The notes below the pieces were generated by a model. It worked only from the letters and a program-made list of their open reading frames with translations. It ran no database searches and was not told the DNA's origin. The position numbers and the translations under genes are program-made. A stretch of 64,000 nt of DNA from Candidatus Poribacteria bacterium (lineage in GTDB: Bacteria > Poribacteria > WGA-4E > WGA-3G), in contig JAPOZO010000072.1 of assembly GCA_026706025.1 (NCBI GenBank), forward strand, positions 124,001 through 188,000, read 5' to 3'. Each line of letters starts with the position of its first letter. Within the stretch, counting starts at the first letter, position 1. This document shows positions 8,920 through 18,414 of the stretch, one piece after another.

Positions 8920-9774
8920 TTACAGCCCCGCGTTTTCCCACACCTGATCAAGCGATTCCGCTGTGGCTTTTGCTGCATCGGCGGGTTCCATGCCGTTCAC
9001 CTTTTGGCTGAAAGGTTCCGGTGTCACAGGTCCATCGTAACCGATCTCTGTCAGGATTTGCATCAATTCGGTGAGTGGGATTACGCCGGTTTCAGCGGGA
9101 AGGCATCTGATGTTATCAATCTGATCGTCTGGATCAATTCCGGCAGGTGCATCGTTGATGTGGACGTAAACGACATCCGATGCAGAAAGTTTCCGCACAT
9201 CGTCAACTGTGGAACGGCAAGTGTACCAGTGCCATGTATCAAAGAGGAGTCCAACGTTCCCTGTACCGACAGCGGCGGCGAGTCCTAACATCGCATCCAT
9301 TGAGTAGGCGAAGAGGTGTTTAGCACTCTTGCGGCTCGTTGCCGGTCCAATGAACTCAAGCCCGATTGAATGTCCGTGGTCTTTAAGAATCTCGGCGACA
9401 GAACGCAACCGTTTGACGGAAAAATCCCAATTCTCCTGATATGTCATATCGTTTGAGGCGGGTCCTACAACAGTAGTTGTTCGATAGCAGCCGAGTTCCG
9501 CAGCGAGCGCCGCACGTTCCGGCAATTGCGCTAAACCGGCGTAGTAGTCGGCATCGTGACCGCGCCAGTTGACACCGAAACCCCATCCACCCATGGCAAC
9601 CCCCGCTTCTGACCAGAGGTCTTTGACGTGTTGGACAGAGTGTTCTTGTGATAGTTGGTTGGCTTCGTCGATGCTTAGGTCGAGACCTTCAAATCCGGCG
9701 TTTTTCGCGAGGTCTAAGCCTTCTTTCATATTTGCCCGGATGCCGATTGCACCGGTACTCAGATTTTTAAACAT
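8920..9774 (-). CDS. Sugar phosphate isomerase/epimerase, xylose isomerase-like TIM barrel
   Basis: From ATG 9774 (AAGGAG upstream) the protein has 284 residues and the pattern of the AP endonuclease 2 / xylose isomerase-like barrel: GFEGLDLSIDEA, LEFIGPATSR (metal-site Glu), LLFDTWHWY (Asp and His), VVYVHINDAP (His) and TPEPFSQKV (Glu). Such enzymes isomerise or epimerise keto-sugars or inositol derivatives using a divalent metal. The reading frame extends 28 codons further upstream, but that part is a low-complexity GGAAGG repeat and unlikely to be translated. Neighbouring PhyH and Gfo/Idh/MocA genes support a role in carbohydrate or inositol breakdown; the substrate is unknown. Confidence 0.83.
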   Translation of the reverse strand: MFKNLSTGAIGIRANMKEGLDLAKNAGFEGLDLSIDEANQLSQEHSVQHVKDLWSEAGVAMGGWGFGVNWRGHDADYYAGLAQLPERAALAAELGCYRTTTVVGPASNDMTYQENWDFSVKRLRSVAEILKDHGHSIGLEFIGPATSRKSAKHLFAYSMDAMLGLAAAVGTGNVGLLFDTWHWYTCRSTVDDVRKLSASDVVYVHINDAPAGIDPDDQIDNIRCLPAETGVIPLTELMQILTEIGYDGPVTPEPFSQKVNGMEPADAAKATAESLDQVWENAGL

Positions 9775-9797
9775 TGTTTCTCCTTCTTTACTTATAG

Positions 9798-9895
9798 CGG
9801 AAGATTGGAAGAAAAGATTAGAAGGTTGGAAGATTGGGGCATCCTTCCATCCTTCCAACCTTCCATTCTAACGCCTTCTATCCTTCCATTCTCTG
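9798..9895. repeat. Purine-rich GGAAGG/GGATGGAAG low-complexity repeat
   Basis: On the minus strand this stretch repeats GGAAGG, GGATGGAAG and TTGGAAG units. It separates the sugar isomerase from the PhyH gene and runs into the 3' end of the PhyH frame, whose last residues (QRMEG) are repeat-encoded. It could be an expanding tract or a small dispersed element. Confidence 0.6.
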
Positions 9896-10609
9896 CTTCT
9901 CTTCCGTTAATTTTTCGCCACGTAAAACTTTCGCAGCGACAGCCCACGGATAGTCCTCGTCCTCTGCTTTTGCATCTCGATACGTTGGAATCCAGACCCA
10001 ACGCTCTTCGCCAGAACGGTTCGGATGGCTGGAATGGAGCGTCAGATCATGAAAAAAGACGGCACCGCCTGCTTCAATCTCTGCTGTGACGGCGAGGTTT
10101 TCGTCAACCGCACCCGGACGCAACCGATTCCCGAAGCCGTGTCCGTCACTGGCATCGCCGTCGTGGACAATCGCGGATTTGTGGGAACCCGGAAATAATT
10201 TGAGGCACCCGTTTTCAACGGTCGCATCGTCAAGTGCCACCCAGATCGAGACTTTGTGGGCACCGTACCAATAGGACCAATCTTGGTGCCAAGGACTTGC
10301 GAACGTCGTTGACTCACTTTTGAAGACCATCTTGTCGCTGAGAAACTCGATATCCGGCGCAAGAATGCCTTCCAAAATATCAAGTAAGCGGGCATCACCG
10401 ACTGCGGTTTGAAAAACGGGACTCCGCGCAGCCAAACCCACATAAACGCCGTGCCCAGCGACTACCCCAGTCTCCGCTTTAACGGCCTCCAGAATGTCGA
10501 TGCATTCCGATTTGAGCCGTTGGACTTCGTCTCGCGTGAACAAGTTCGGTGCGATAGCAAAACCGGTTTCTGCGAAATCGTTGCGTAGCGTTGTTATATC
10601 AAGGGTCAT
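9878..10609 (-). CDS. Phytanoyl-CoA dioxygenase (PhyH) family protein
   Basis: The 243-residue protein has the Fe(II)/2-oxoglutarate dioxygenase facial triad: WHQDW supplies His and Asp, and LTLHSSHPNRS supplies the distal His with a nearby Arg for 2-oxoglutarate. The jelly-roll strands SIWVALDDATVENGCLK and LFPGSHK are typical of PhyH proteins. These hydroxylate diverse small molecules, so a phytanoyl-CoA substrate should not be assumed. It lies 12 bases after the Gfo/Idh/MocA gene, with AGAGG overlapping that gene's stop, which suggests one operon. The final residues come from the adjacent repeat, so the natural C-terminus may have been altered. Confidence 0.87.
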   Translation of the reverse strand: MTLDITTLRNDFAETGFAIAPNLFTRDEVQRLKSECIDILEAVKAETGVVAGHGVYVGLAARSPVFQTAVGDARLLDILEGILAPDIEFLSDKMVFKSESTTFASPWHQDWSYWYGAHKVSIWVALDDATVENGCLKLFPGSHKSAIVHDGDASDGHGFGNRLRPGAVDENLAVTAEIEAGGAVFFHDLTLHSSHPNRSGEERWVWIPTYRDAKAEDEDYPWAVAAKVLRGEKLTEEKQRMEG

Positions 10610-10621
10610 TTTTTTTAGCCT

Positions 10622-11686
10622 CTATGGATGGTCAATATGAACTTCACGCCCTGTCTCAGCACTTGCGAGCAGCCCTTCCATCATCTGCTGAACAACAAGC
10701 CCATGACGGAGCGGTGCCTTACACGTTACGTCATCTAAGATACATTCGATAAAGTGACCAGCGATAGCATCCCACGTTGACCCATACTTACTCTTTGGAG
10801 GCTTCCCATCTATGTCCTCAAATTCACCTTTTTTATCGGTGCGATAAAGTCGCAAGGGGCTCATAGTTGCACCCGCCTCTGTACCGAAGAGCTCAATCTG
10901 AAATTCATCAGGTTGGTGTGATGCCCAGAAACTTTCCACCTGCAAGCCAACGCCACCTTCAAAGGTAATAAATCCACCCGCGTAATCATCGGAATCATAT
11001 TTCTCATAGATCTCTTTAGGTGCTTTCGTCCCCTTCCAATAGCCGAGTCCCCGAGGTCCGAACTTCGCGCCAGCAGCACCTAACACTGCAATTGGCTTTG
11101 GTAATCCAAGAATCCACCACGCCGAGTCAAGCACATGGACACCCATATCGCGAAATGCGCCGCCGCCTTTCTGGATGAAACCGAGGTTCCATGCCGGGAT
11201 ACCGCTCCTACGCACGCTCCGTGCCCGCGCGTAATAGAGTTCTCCGAAATAATTATCGCGTGCAAGATTGCCGAGGTATTGACACTCTTTCCCAAAACGC
11301 GTGGAGAGCGACATCATATTGACGACACCCGCTGCTTCCGCTGCTGCGACCAATTTTTGTGCCGCCTCCTCAGAATCCGCGAGCGGTTTCGTTACCATGA
11401 CGTGCTTACCGTTTCGTACTGCTTCCAACGCGATCGGGACATGCCACTGATTCGGCGTGCCGACGAAGACTGCGTCGATATCATCGGCTTTGCACATCTC
11501 TTTGTAATCTGTGTAGAATTTGACTTTGCCGGGTAAGTCCTTAGCGAAGGCTTTCATCCGATCTTCAAGTAGATCGCAGAGCGCGACAACATTGCCACGT
11601 GGGTTTCTGGCGAGTGCCGCGCCGTTGGGTTTACCGATACCCATACCGACGACGCAGATGCGAACCTGTTTTTTTGCTGATGCCAT
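10622..11686 (-). CDS. Gfo/Idh/MocA family NAD(P)-dependent oxidoreductase
   Basis: The 354-residue protein opens with a Rossmann fold (RICVVGMGIGKPNG), followed by VVALCDLLEDR, VFVGTPNQWHVPIALEAV and the HVMVTKPLADS block, which corresponds to the EKP motif but with Thr in place of Glu. The C-terminal domain includes GGAFRDMGVHVLDSAWW, with the usual Asp and His. The family oxidises or reduces sugars and cyclitols. It is followed closely by PhyH, and upstream a cytochrome c gene precedes it on the same strand. No strong ribosome-binding site is seen before the ATG; a TCAGTT-type repeat sits immediately upstream. Confidence 0.87.
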   Translation of the reverse strand: MASAKKQVRICVVGMGIGKPNGAALARNPRGNVVALCDLLEDRMKAFAKDLPGKVKFYTDYKEMCKADDIDAVFVGTPNQWHVPIALEAVRNGKHVMVTKPLADSEEAAQKLVAAAEAAGVVNMMSLSTRFGKECQYLGNLARDNYFGELYYARARSVRRSGIPAWNLGFIQKGGGAFRDMGVHVLDSAWWILGLPKPIAVLGAAGAKFGPRGLGYWKGTKAPKEIYEKYDSDDYAGGFITFEGGVGLQVESFWASHQPDEFQIELFGTEAGATMSPLRLYRTDKKGEFEDIDGKPPKSKYGSTWDAIAGHFIECILDDVTCKAPLRHGLVVQQMMEGLLASAETGREVHIDHP

Positions 11687-11691
11687 AATAG

Positions 11692-11722
11692 TTGTCAGTT
11701 ATCAGTTGTCAGTTATCAGTTA
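11692..11722. repeat. TCAGTTATCAGTT-type dispersed repeat
   Basis: Tandem units of GTTGTCAGTTATCAGTT lie between the cytochrome c and oxidoreductase genes. Similar tracts occur at 50204-50283, 55033-55090, 60494-60572 and 63752-63846. Confidence 0.7.
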
Positions 11723-11792
11723 CGTCGTTGACCAAAAAAGATTAAAACGCGAACATTCCGTGACAAGCATCAACCAACTTTCTCCTTTTCAA

Positions 11793-12356
11793 TTATTTTG
11801 GTTTACCTTGATGATCTAAGGCAGGATTAACCTCGTTTTTGATCGGCTTAACCGTCCGAAGGTATGCCCAAATTGCTTTCAAATCTTCATCGTTCATCTG
11901 CGCGTAGTGCTTCGTCGGCATCGGCGGGAAGATCTTCCGGTTGCTTTCCACACCTTGATGGTGCCCAGTCCGCATCGCTCCGATGAACATCTCCTCTGTC
12001 CATTCACCCAATCCAGTCTCTTTGTCAGGCGTCAGGTTTGAGGCGAAACTGGTTCCAAACGCCCCTGAGAAGGCTGATAACTGGGGCGCAGTTACAATAA
12101 AAATGCCTTCTCGGATCATACGGAAATTATAACGTGGAGAAGGTTGCCCAGCCGGGTGCCCAGCGAGGTACATATCCATGTCATAGTCGGCACCCACACG
12201 CGGCGTATGACAATATCCGCACGCAGCAACCGCTTCTACGAGATATTTGCCACGCTGGACCATATCACCCTGGCTTTCAACAGAACGGATGCTCAACGCA
12301 ATAATGGCACCGACAAACAGCACCACGACACAAAAGATTAAGAGATTTCGATGCAT
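11793..12356 (-). CDS. Membrane-anchored or exported c-type cytochrome
   Basis: The 187-residue protein starts with a hydrophobic signal anchor (LLIFCVVVLFVGAIIALSI) and has one haem-attachment motif, CGYCH. A downstream FPPMP provides a plausible axial methionine. The block LTPDKETGLGEWTEEMF resembles the cytochrome subunits of membrane dehydrogenases and related gluconate or alcohol dehydrogenase cytochromes. It should carry electrons in the periplasm, possibly from a partner dehydrogenase. AGGAG is nine bases upstream of ATG 12356. Confidence 0.85.
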   Translation of the reverse strand: MHRNLLIFCVVVLFVGAIIALSIRSVESQGDMVQRGKYLVEAVAACGYCHTPRVGADYDMDMYLAGHPAGQPSPRYNFRMIREGIFIVTAPQLSAFSGAFGTSFASNLTPDKETGLGEWTEEMFIGAMRTGHHQGVESNRKIFPPMPTKHYAQMNDEDLKAIWAYLRTVKPIKNEVNPALDHQGKPK

Positions 12357-12438
12357 TCAATAGTTCTCCTTTATTTTTAAATCTCAACCTAATTTAGCAT
12401 CTTGTGCAAATAGATGCAATAGAAATTACGCAAAAAAA

Positions 12439-12459
12439 GGCGCGGTTTTAAACCGCGCC
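12439..12459. terminator. Perfect 21-bp palindrome, possible terminator
   Basis: A 10-bp stem (GGCGCGGTTT) with a one-base centre is flanked by A7 on the left and T6 15 bases to the right. It lies between the TonB receptor gene and the cytochrome c gene. It resembles other GGT/AACC palindromes in this window and may be both a repeat and a terminator. Confidence 0.5.
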
Positions 12460-12496
12460 TACAGTTACAATTTTTTCAGCGATTATGGCATCCATC

Positions 12497-15289
12497 CTAA
12501 AAACGATAGGATAACTTCGCGTAGTAAAGTCCACCGTTGAAACCGAAAGGTGCCGACCTTCTCGAATACGTGAACACACCGGGGGAATCAACAATGACGT
12601 TGCCAACACTATCCTTTAAAGCACCAGTGCGTGACTGACCGATCTCGTTCAAGTCAGGCACCTGATCGAACAGATTGTTCGCACCGATAGTCAACGAAAG
12701 CCCTTCGTTCAGTTGATAATTGCTCTGGATGTCGGTGAGCCATTTTCCACCGTAGGTTTGGCGTGCCGGATCGTCACCACTTCCTTCTTGAACAGTGTAG
12801 CTGCCGAAATAGCGCAAAGCACCACCGATAGTGAGGTCGCTAACAATGTAATCAGCACTCAGGTTAATCCGCGTGTTCGGCTGCCACTCCTCAATCATGG
12901 AACGTTCCTGAGAAGGGAAAAGGGTGTCTTCACGTCCGACGAGGATTTCTGGGGCATCCACATCACCAATAACCTCAGTGTCCGCCCACGTCAATGCAAC
13001 CTTCAAATTAAGCAAGGATTCGTTATCAAAAGCATGCAAGTAGCCTGCCGCAACATCAACGCCTTGTGTGCGTGTTTGTGCAACATTTGTGAACACCTGT
13101 GCGCTGCTTGCCCCTGCTGCGGCTAACTCTGTTAGATCATCAGCACTGAAACTACCGCTCAGGACAATGCGATCATCAATTTGAATCAGAAATCCATCAA
13201 TGCTAAGCCACATTTTATCGAGCGGTTTCAACACGAAACCACCGGAAACGTTGAATGCGGTCTCCTCTTTGAGTTCAGGAATACCGAGCGCCCGTGCGGC
13301 ATCGCTGTCATTGCGAAAGGTACCGACTTCAAGTGCTATCAGTTCATCAGTGTTGCCATCCTTATCAATATCGTCGGCATCCACCTTGAATTGTGTACTA
13401 ATATTGTTGAAGTAGAGTTGTTGCAGTGAAGGTGCACGGAAGCCTGTGCTACCCGCAGCACGCACCGCAACCTGTTTCGTCAAATCGTAGCGAGCCGTCG
13501 CTTTTCCCGTGACAGTCGCACCGAAGTCGCTATACTGTTCACCGCGCACCGCTGCGCCGACGAGAAGTCCTGTTCCCGGTTGTCCACTCAGGTAAGATTC
13601 AAAGTCCGCGTATCCGGCAATATTGGTTCGGCTTTCGTCCACTTCGTTGTCAGGTCGGAAACCGGGAAAAACTTGGATACCACTCGCGGCACCGTCTACG
13701 CCGAGTCCTGCATTAATCCATGAAAGCGGTTCGCCTGCATGGATACCGTAACCTTCTCTGCGGAATTCAATACCACCTGCCAGGTTGATGAGTGAAGACT
13801 GATAGTCCAGCGGATAAGTGACATCTAAGTTGAACGCCGTTTGCGAGAGTTCAAAGCCGCCAGCATCTGCGGAGGTTGGGCTGCTGGGACCATAAGAGGC
13901 GTTCAGGGAATTGGAAATAAGGAAGTCAAATGTGTTCAACCCGTGATTGATGCTGACATCAACATTCAGGTCAGTCGCCTCGTGCGTCCATGCCATACCT
14001 AAGGCGAGAGAGGTATCCCCAATGTCGGTGTTAATTTCTGGCAGGAACCCGTCTGGGTAAATTTCGGTGACGGTTCGCGAGCCCTGATTTGCTCTGCGAT
14101 AGAAACCCGAACTATTGTTTTGGCGCGAGGAGTGTCCACCAAAAGAGTAGAGTTCCAACCCGTCAGCGAGGGGAAGTCCGAAATTATAGAACCCAACTTT
14201 TTGTGTCGAGTCAGCATCTCCGATGCGGAAGTTCTGACGTTCAAAGGTATATTCGCGCGGGTCGAACCAGACCGGTTTCTCACTTACCGTTCCATCATCA
14301 TTTTCGATTTCGAGCGTGGCATCGGGCAGTCTGCCTTGATCTACATCCACCCAGTCATATTGGCGTTCGCCTGTAAGTCCAGCACGGTTCGTGCGATACC
14401 TGTCGCGCCACTCGGCGGTGAGATTCAGGAAACCGGATCCGCCGACTTTCATACCGTAGTTCGCGTTACCGTTCCATGTATCGCCATCGCCTTCGTAGGT
14501 TTGTCCCCAATAGATGTCAGCATTGCCTGTATCGACATCGTCTTTGAGCACGATATTGATAACACCGGCAATAGCATCGGAGCCGTATTGCGCTGCCGCA
14601 CCATCGCGTAGGACTTCAATCCGCTCAATCGCCGCTGACGGAATCGCATTGAAGTCTGTCCCGGCAGTGCCGCGACCCACCGATGTGTTAACGTGCAGCA
14701 ATGCGCTCTTGTGGCGACGTTTGCCGTTAACAAGCACAAGCGTTTGGTCGGGGCCTAAGCCACGCAGCGTTGCCGGACGTAGCGCATCTGTACCGTCACT
14801 AATCGTTGAACTTGAGAAATTGAAGGAAGGAACTAACATCTGAAGCACCCGACCGGTTTCGGATTGACCGGTAAGGCTCAGCTGCTCTCTGTTGACAACC
14901 TCTATCGGCACGGGTGCTTGCAGTGCGCTTCTGCCTATACTACGGGTACCCACCACTACAACCGCATCCACGGTTTGGATCGGAGCAAGTACCACCGTCA
15001 CTTCGGTCTGCCCAGCAGTCGTATTCAGTCGCTTACTTGAAAATCCGATGGCTAATACGGTCAGCGACTGCGCACCTGTCACGTCGCTAAACATAGCGTT
15101 GCCAGATGCATCCGTTGTCTGTTCTTGGCTCCCAATCTGTACTCTTGCTTCTGGAATAGCGTTCCCATTTTGATCTTGAACGATTACCGTGAGTGCTTCA
15201 GCACTCACAGCCATTGGCATCACTAAGACAATTCCGAATAAAATGGCTACAACGCACCAGAAATACCGCTTATTGTCTGATATTGACAT
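12497..15289 (-). CDS. TonB-dependent outer-membrane receptor with N-terminal regulatory-like domain
   Basis: From ATG 15289 the protein has about 930 residues: a signal peptide (RYFWCVVAILFGIVLVMPMAVSA), a carboxypeptidase-regulatory-like beta domain (VIVQDQNGNAIPEARVQIG), the plug domain (TLRGLGPDQTLVLVNGKRRH, then AIERIEVLRDGAAAQYGSDA, then GVINIVLKD) and a large beta barrel ending in the aromatic residue F. TonB-dependent receptors import large or scarce ligands across the outer membrane; the ligand here is unknown. The start was chosen because GGGGAG lies 11 bases upstream and the signal peptide begins there. It is transcribed away from the acyl-CoA ligase gene. Confidence 0.9.
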   Translation of the reverse strand: MSISDNKRYFWCVVAILFGIVLVMPMAVSAEALTVIVQDQNGNAIPEARVQIGSQEQTTDASGNAMFSDVTGAQSLTVLAIGFSSKRLNTTAGQTEVTVVLAPIQTVDAVVVVGTRSIGRSALQAPVPIEVVNREQLSLTGQSETGRVLQMLVPSFNFSSSTISDGTDALRPATLRGLGPDQTLVLVNGKRRHKSALLHVNTSVGRGTAGTDFNAIPSAAIERIEVLRDGAAAQYGSDAIAGVINIVLKDDVDTGNADIYWGQTYEGDGDTWNGNANYGMKVGGSGFLNLTAEWRDRYRTNRAGLTGERQYDWVDVDQGRLPDATLEIENDDGTVSEKPVWFDPREYTFERQNFRIGDADSTQKVGFYNFGLPLADGLELYSFGGHSSRQNNSSGFYRRANQGSRTVTEIYPDGFLPEINTDIGDTSLALGMAWTHEATDLNVDVSINHGLNTFDFLISNSLNASYGPSSPTSADAGGFELSQTAFNLDVTYPLDYQSSLINLAGGIEFRREGYGIHAGEPLSWINAGLGVDGAASGIQVFPGFRPDNEVDESRTNIAGYADFESYLSGQPGTGLLVGAAVRGEQYSDFGATVTGKATARYDLTKQVAVRAAGSTGFRAPSLQQLYFNNISTQFKVDADDIDKDGNTDELIALEVGTFRNDSDAARALGIPELKEETAFNVSGGFVLKPLDKMWLSIDGFLIQIDDRIVLSGSFSADDLTELAAAGASSAQVFTNVAQTRTQGVDVAAGYLHAFDNESLLNLKVALTWADTEVIGDVDAPEILVGREDTLFPSQERSMIEEWQPNTRINLSADYIVSDLTIGGALRYFGSYTVQEGSGDDPARQTYGGKWLTDIQSNYQLNEGLSLTIGANNLFDQVPDLNEIGQSRTGALKDSVGNVIVDSPGVFTYSRRSAPFGFNGGLYYAKLSYRF

Positions 15290-15670
15290 TATAATTTGTT
15301 CTCCCCTGTAAAAAAAATAGAATAAGAAAATCATAACCATTTGTAGCACCAATAGTTGTTTTTATACAGTTGTTTCTACTTACCAATATGCTTTAATTAT
15401 GCATCACTTCTCTTCTAAAATGCAAATTAAAGTCGGAGAATAACATAGGGAATCACTTTTTTTAACAACAAACTCCGTTTTTATGCTAAAATAGATGAAA
15501 GTTGCCATAATTTATGACGCTGACAGGCAGAATTTTTGTATAGGTTCCAATTTTCGTATCCTTGTGTGCATTAAAAAACCATCTTTGGCAGGATTTTCAC
15601 CCGTTACTGGGGCGAGGAACGGGTAAAAAAACGAAACGAAATCCAATCGTTAGAAAGAACGCTTGGCTTG
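15290..15670. other. Divergent intergenic region
   Basis: This AT-rich gap separates the leftward receptor gene from the rightward ligase gene and must hold both promoters. A stem of ACCCGTT/AACGGGT with a 12-base loop lies near 15598-15626. A poor sigma-54-like sequence (GGCAGAATTTTTGT, around 15530) lacks the GC element. No gene is seen. Confidence 0.5.
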
Positions 15671-17269
15671 ATGATGAACTACCCATTGACGCTCGCGCAG
15701 ATTTTAGAACACGCACACCGTATACATAGGGATAAGCAGGTTACCACACTGCTGCCTGATGGGACGCTGCATCGTTACAACTATACTACGTTATACGAGC
15801 GCGTGAAGCGATTGGCAAACGCTATCACCCAATTCGGGATTCAGTGCGGAGACAGAGTCGCAACGTATGCTTCCAATACCTATCAACACTTAGAACTCTA
15901 CTACGCGATTCCATGTATCGGTGCCGTGCTCCACCCGCTCAATATCCGTCTCTCGACTGAACAATTAGCACAAATTGTACACGAGGCAGAAGATAAACTC
16001 ATCTTTGTTGATAGCGAGTTTAGGGAGCAATTTAGGGCGTTCCAGAATAAGACTGCATGTAAACAAGCTATCTACTTTGACCCAACATCTATGGATGATG
16101 ATGTACCTTATGAGCGGGTACTCTCCGAAGCCATACCTATATCCTCATGGGATATCCAAGACGAGAACTGGGCGATGGGACTCTGCTACACCAGCGGCAC
16201 CCAAGGAGAACCGAGAGGCGTTCTCTATACACACCGCTCTATGTTTCTCCACACACTGGCAGCGAACCAAGCCGATGTCTTCGGATTGACAGAGGCAGAT
16301 GTCGTCTTGCCGATCGTTCCAATGTTCCATGCGATGGCGTGGGGACTGCCTTACGCAAGTATGTTCGCTGGCGCAGATATGGTGCTACCGGGTGCCAAAC
16401 CACCATGTATAGCCAAACTTATTGCCGAGACAGGTGTCACTGTCGCTGCAGGCGTACCGACGGTCTGGGCAAAGGTGTATCCCGAACTATATAAAAGGAG
16501 AAAGGACATCCCCAGATTGCGACGATTGATCGTCGGCGGAGAGGCGATGCCACTGTCCTTGATTGAAGCCTACGAAAAGGAACTTGGCGTTGAGATCTGC
16601 CACGCTTGGGGCATGACAGAGATGTCCCCAACTGGAACATTCTCGAAGCTGCGCGGTGCCCATCGGAGTTTGTCAGACGCTGAGAAATGGCGAATTAAAG
16701 CAAAGCAGGGACGACCTATACCGGGCGTTGAACTCCGTCTCGCAGCCGAAACATCTAACGGTTTCACGGAACTTCCTTGGGATGGTGAAACAGTCGGAGA
16801 ACTCCAGGTGCGAAGCCCTTGGACAGCGAATCGCTACTACAAAGTTGAACCAACTGCGGAGCACTTCACAACCGACAAATGGTTACGCACGGGTGATATG
16901 GCTACGATTGACGCGGACGGTTACATGCAAATTGTTGACCGAGCGAAGGCACTCATCCGAAGCGGTGGCGAGTCTATTTCAAGTGTTGCCTTGGAAGCTG
17001 TCCTGCTGAAACATCCATGCGTGCATGAAGTTGCCGTTGTCGGCATACCTGACGAGAAGTGGGGAGAACGTCCCTTCGCGGCCGTTGTACTCGCAGAACA
17101 GACAAACGAGAATATCTCAGATATTCTTAGGCAGCAACTTGCTTCTGAATTCCCTAAGTTCTGGATTCCGGACCAGTTTGTCTTTGTTGACGAAATCCCG
17201 AAAACGAGCGTTGGAAAATCCGATAAGCGCGCGATTCTTCGGATGTTCGGACCAACAACAAGCGGGTAA
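15671..17269 (+). CDS. AMP-dependent acyl-CoA synthetase/ligase
   Basis: This 532-residue member of the ANL superfamily has the P-loop-like block YTSGTQGEPRG, in which the usual PKG lysine is Arg. It also has the adenine-binding motif HAWGMTEMSPTG, the hinge motif WLRTGDMATIDADGY, and the C-terminal catalytic lysine in IPKTSVGKSDKRAI. It should activate a carboxylic or fatty acid through an acyl-adenylate to the CoA thioester. Several closely spaced starts exist (TTG 15668, ATG 15671, ATG 15674); ATG 15671 is used. The alcohol dehydrogenase gene follows 40 bases later, and the genes to 20173 read as a possible catabolic operon. Confidence 0.9.
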   Translation: MMNYPLTLAQILEHAHRIHRDKQVTTLLPDGTLHRYNYTTLYERVKRLANAITQFGIQCGDRVATYASNTYQHLELYYAIPCIGAVLHPLNIRLSTEQLAQIVHEAEDKLIFVDSEFREQFRAFQNKTACKQAIYFDPTSMDDDVPYERVLSEAIPISSWDIQDENWAMGLCYTSGTQGEPRGVLYTHRSMFLHTLAANQADVFGLTEADVVLPIVPMFHAMAWGLPYASMFAGADMVLPGAKPPCIAKLIAETGVTVAAGVPTVWAKVYPELYKRRKDIPRLRRLIVGGEAMPLSLIEAYEKELGVEICHAWGMTEMSPTGTFSKLRGAHRSLSDAEKWRIKAKQGRPIPGVELRLAAETSNGFTELPWDGETVGELQVRSPWTANRYYKVEPTAEHFTTDKWLRTGDMATIDADGYMQIVDRAKALIRSGGESISSVALEAVLLKHPCVHEVAVVGIPDEKWGERPFAAVVLAEQTNENISDILRQQLASEFPKFWIPDQFVFVDEIPKTSVGKSDKRAILRMFGPTTSG

Positions 17270-17309
17270 CCTGAGATTTCCATATCTCGTACCCCAAAGG
17301 AAAATTCGC

Positions 17310-18347
17310 ATGAAAATGAAAGCCGCCATCTATACAGACATTGAACAAATTGCTATTCGTGAGGTTGAACGTAACGAACCGCCTCCGGGCTTTGTACTCG
17401 TTGACACCAAACAGACCGGCATCTGTGGTAGCGATCTGCACAGCTATTTCGGACACTGGGGACAATCGCATGAACACGCCGCGGGACACGAAACATGTGG
17501 GGTCGTCACGGCTCTCGGCGATGGCGTAACCGAATTTGATATTGGAGACAAAGTCGCTGTGGAATGTTTTTCGCATTGCGGCACCTGCAAGTATTGTGAA
17601 ACCGGACAGTATAATCTCTGCTTCAATAGAGCCTGGATCTCTCCGAACATGCACGGTGGGTTCGCAGAATACACTGCAACGCATCATTCAGGACTCTTTA
17701 AATTACCGCAACGGATGACGTTTGAACAAGGCGCACTCGTTGAACCGCTCGCTGTCTCACACCGTGCCGTCGCGCGTTCGGGTGCCAACTCCAGAGATAC
17801 AATCGCTATTATCGGTGGTGGCACTATCGGGCAGTTCTGCTTGGCAGATGCAGTTGCCGCAGGTATTAAGGAGACCTTGATTACCGTCAAATACCAACAG
17901 CAGGCAGCGTTAGCAAAAGCACTCGGCGCAGATCACATCGTCAACGTCGGCGATACCGATGTTGGGGAATACGTCAAGGATGTCACAAACGGCATCGGTT
18001 TTGACGCAGTCATCGAAACGGTGGGCGGCGCGGAGAACTTCAACACCGCAACAACTATCGTTCGGAAACAGGGGGCTGTCGTTCTCGTCGCCGGGTACTA
18101 TAAACCGCTTGAGGTGAATCTCTCCACCATCGTCTGGTCGGAAGCCTTCATTACAGGTTCTAACTGCTACGGTTATAGTGGAATGGAGACAGACTTTGAG
18201 GCGGCGATTGAATTAATAGACGCCGGTAAGGTTGATGCCACGAAATTGGTGACGCACTACTATCCACTTGACGAGATCAGCGAAGCCTTCCGCGTGTCTG
18301 CCGATAAAACTTCCGGTGCGATTAAGGTACATGTCTGTCAGGAGTAG
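17310..18347 (+). CDS. Zinc-dependent alcohol dehydrogenase (MDR superfamily)
   Basis: The 345-residue protein has the catalytic zinc site (GICGSDLHSYFGHW, then GHETCGVV), a structural-zinc-like cysteine set (CFSHCGTCKYCETGQYNLC), and the Rossmann motif IIGGGTIGQF. It resembles sorbitol or threonine dehydrogenase-type enzymes that oxidise secondary alcohols with NAD(P). ATG 17310 was chosen because AAAGGA lies eight bases upstream and homology begins at KMKAAIYTD; the frame is open further upstream inside the ligase gene. It lies between acyl-CoA ligase and PhyH genes on the same strand. Confidence 0.9.
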   Translation: MKMKAAIYTDIEQIAIREVERNEPPPGFVLVDTKQTGICGSDLHSYFGHWGQSHEHAAGHETCGVVTALGDGVTEFDIGDKVAVECFSHCGTCKYCETGQYNLCFNRAWISPNMHGGFAEYTATHHSGLFKLPQRMTFEQGALVEPLAVSHRAVARSGANSRDTIAIIGGGTIGQFCLADAVAAGIKETLITVKYQQQAALAKALGADHIVNVGDTDVGEYVKDVTNGIGFDAVIETVGGAENFNTATTIVRKQGAVVLVAGYYKPLEVNLSTIVWSEAFITGSNCYGYSGMETDFEAAIELIDAGKVDATKLVTHYYPLDEISEAFRVSADKTSGAIKVHVCQE

Positions 18348-18414
18348 CGTTTCGGAATTGGCTGACGAGACTTCAGCATACCCCCTCAAAACAACAAGAT
18401 GAGGATTTTATACA

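Noticed and set aside
15527-15550. Sigma-54-like GGCAGAATTTTTGT before the ligase gene
   Set aside because: GT replaces the required GC and the -24 part lacks TGGCAC.
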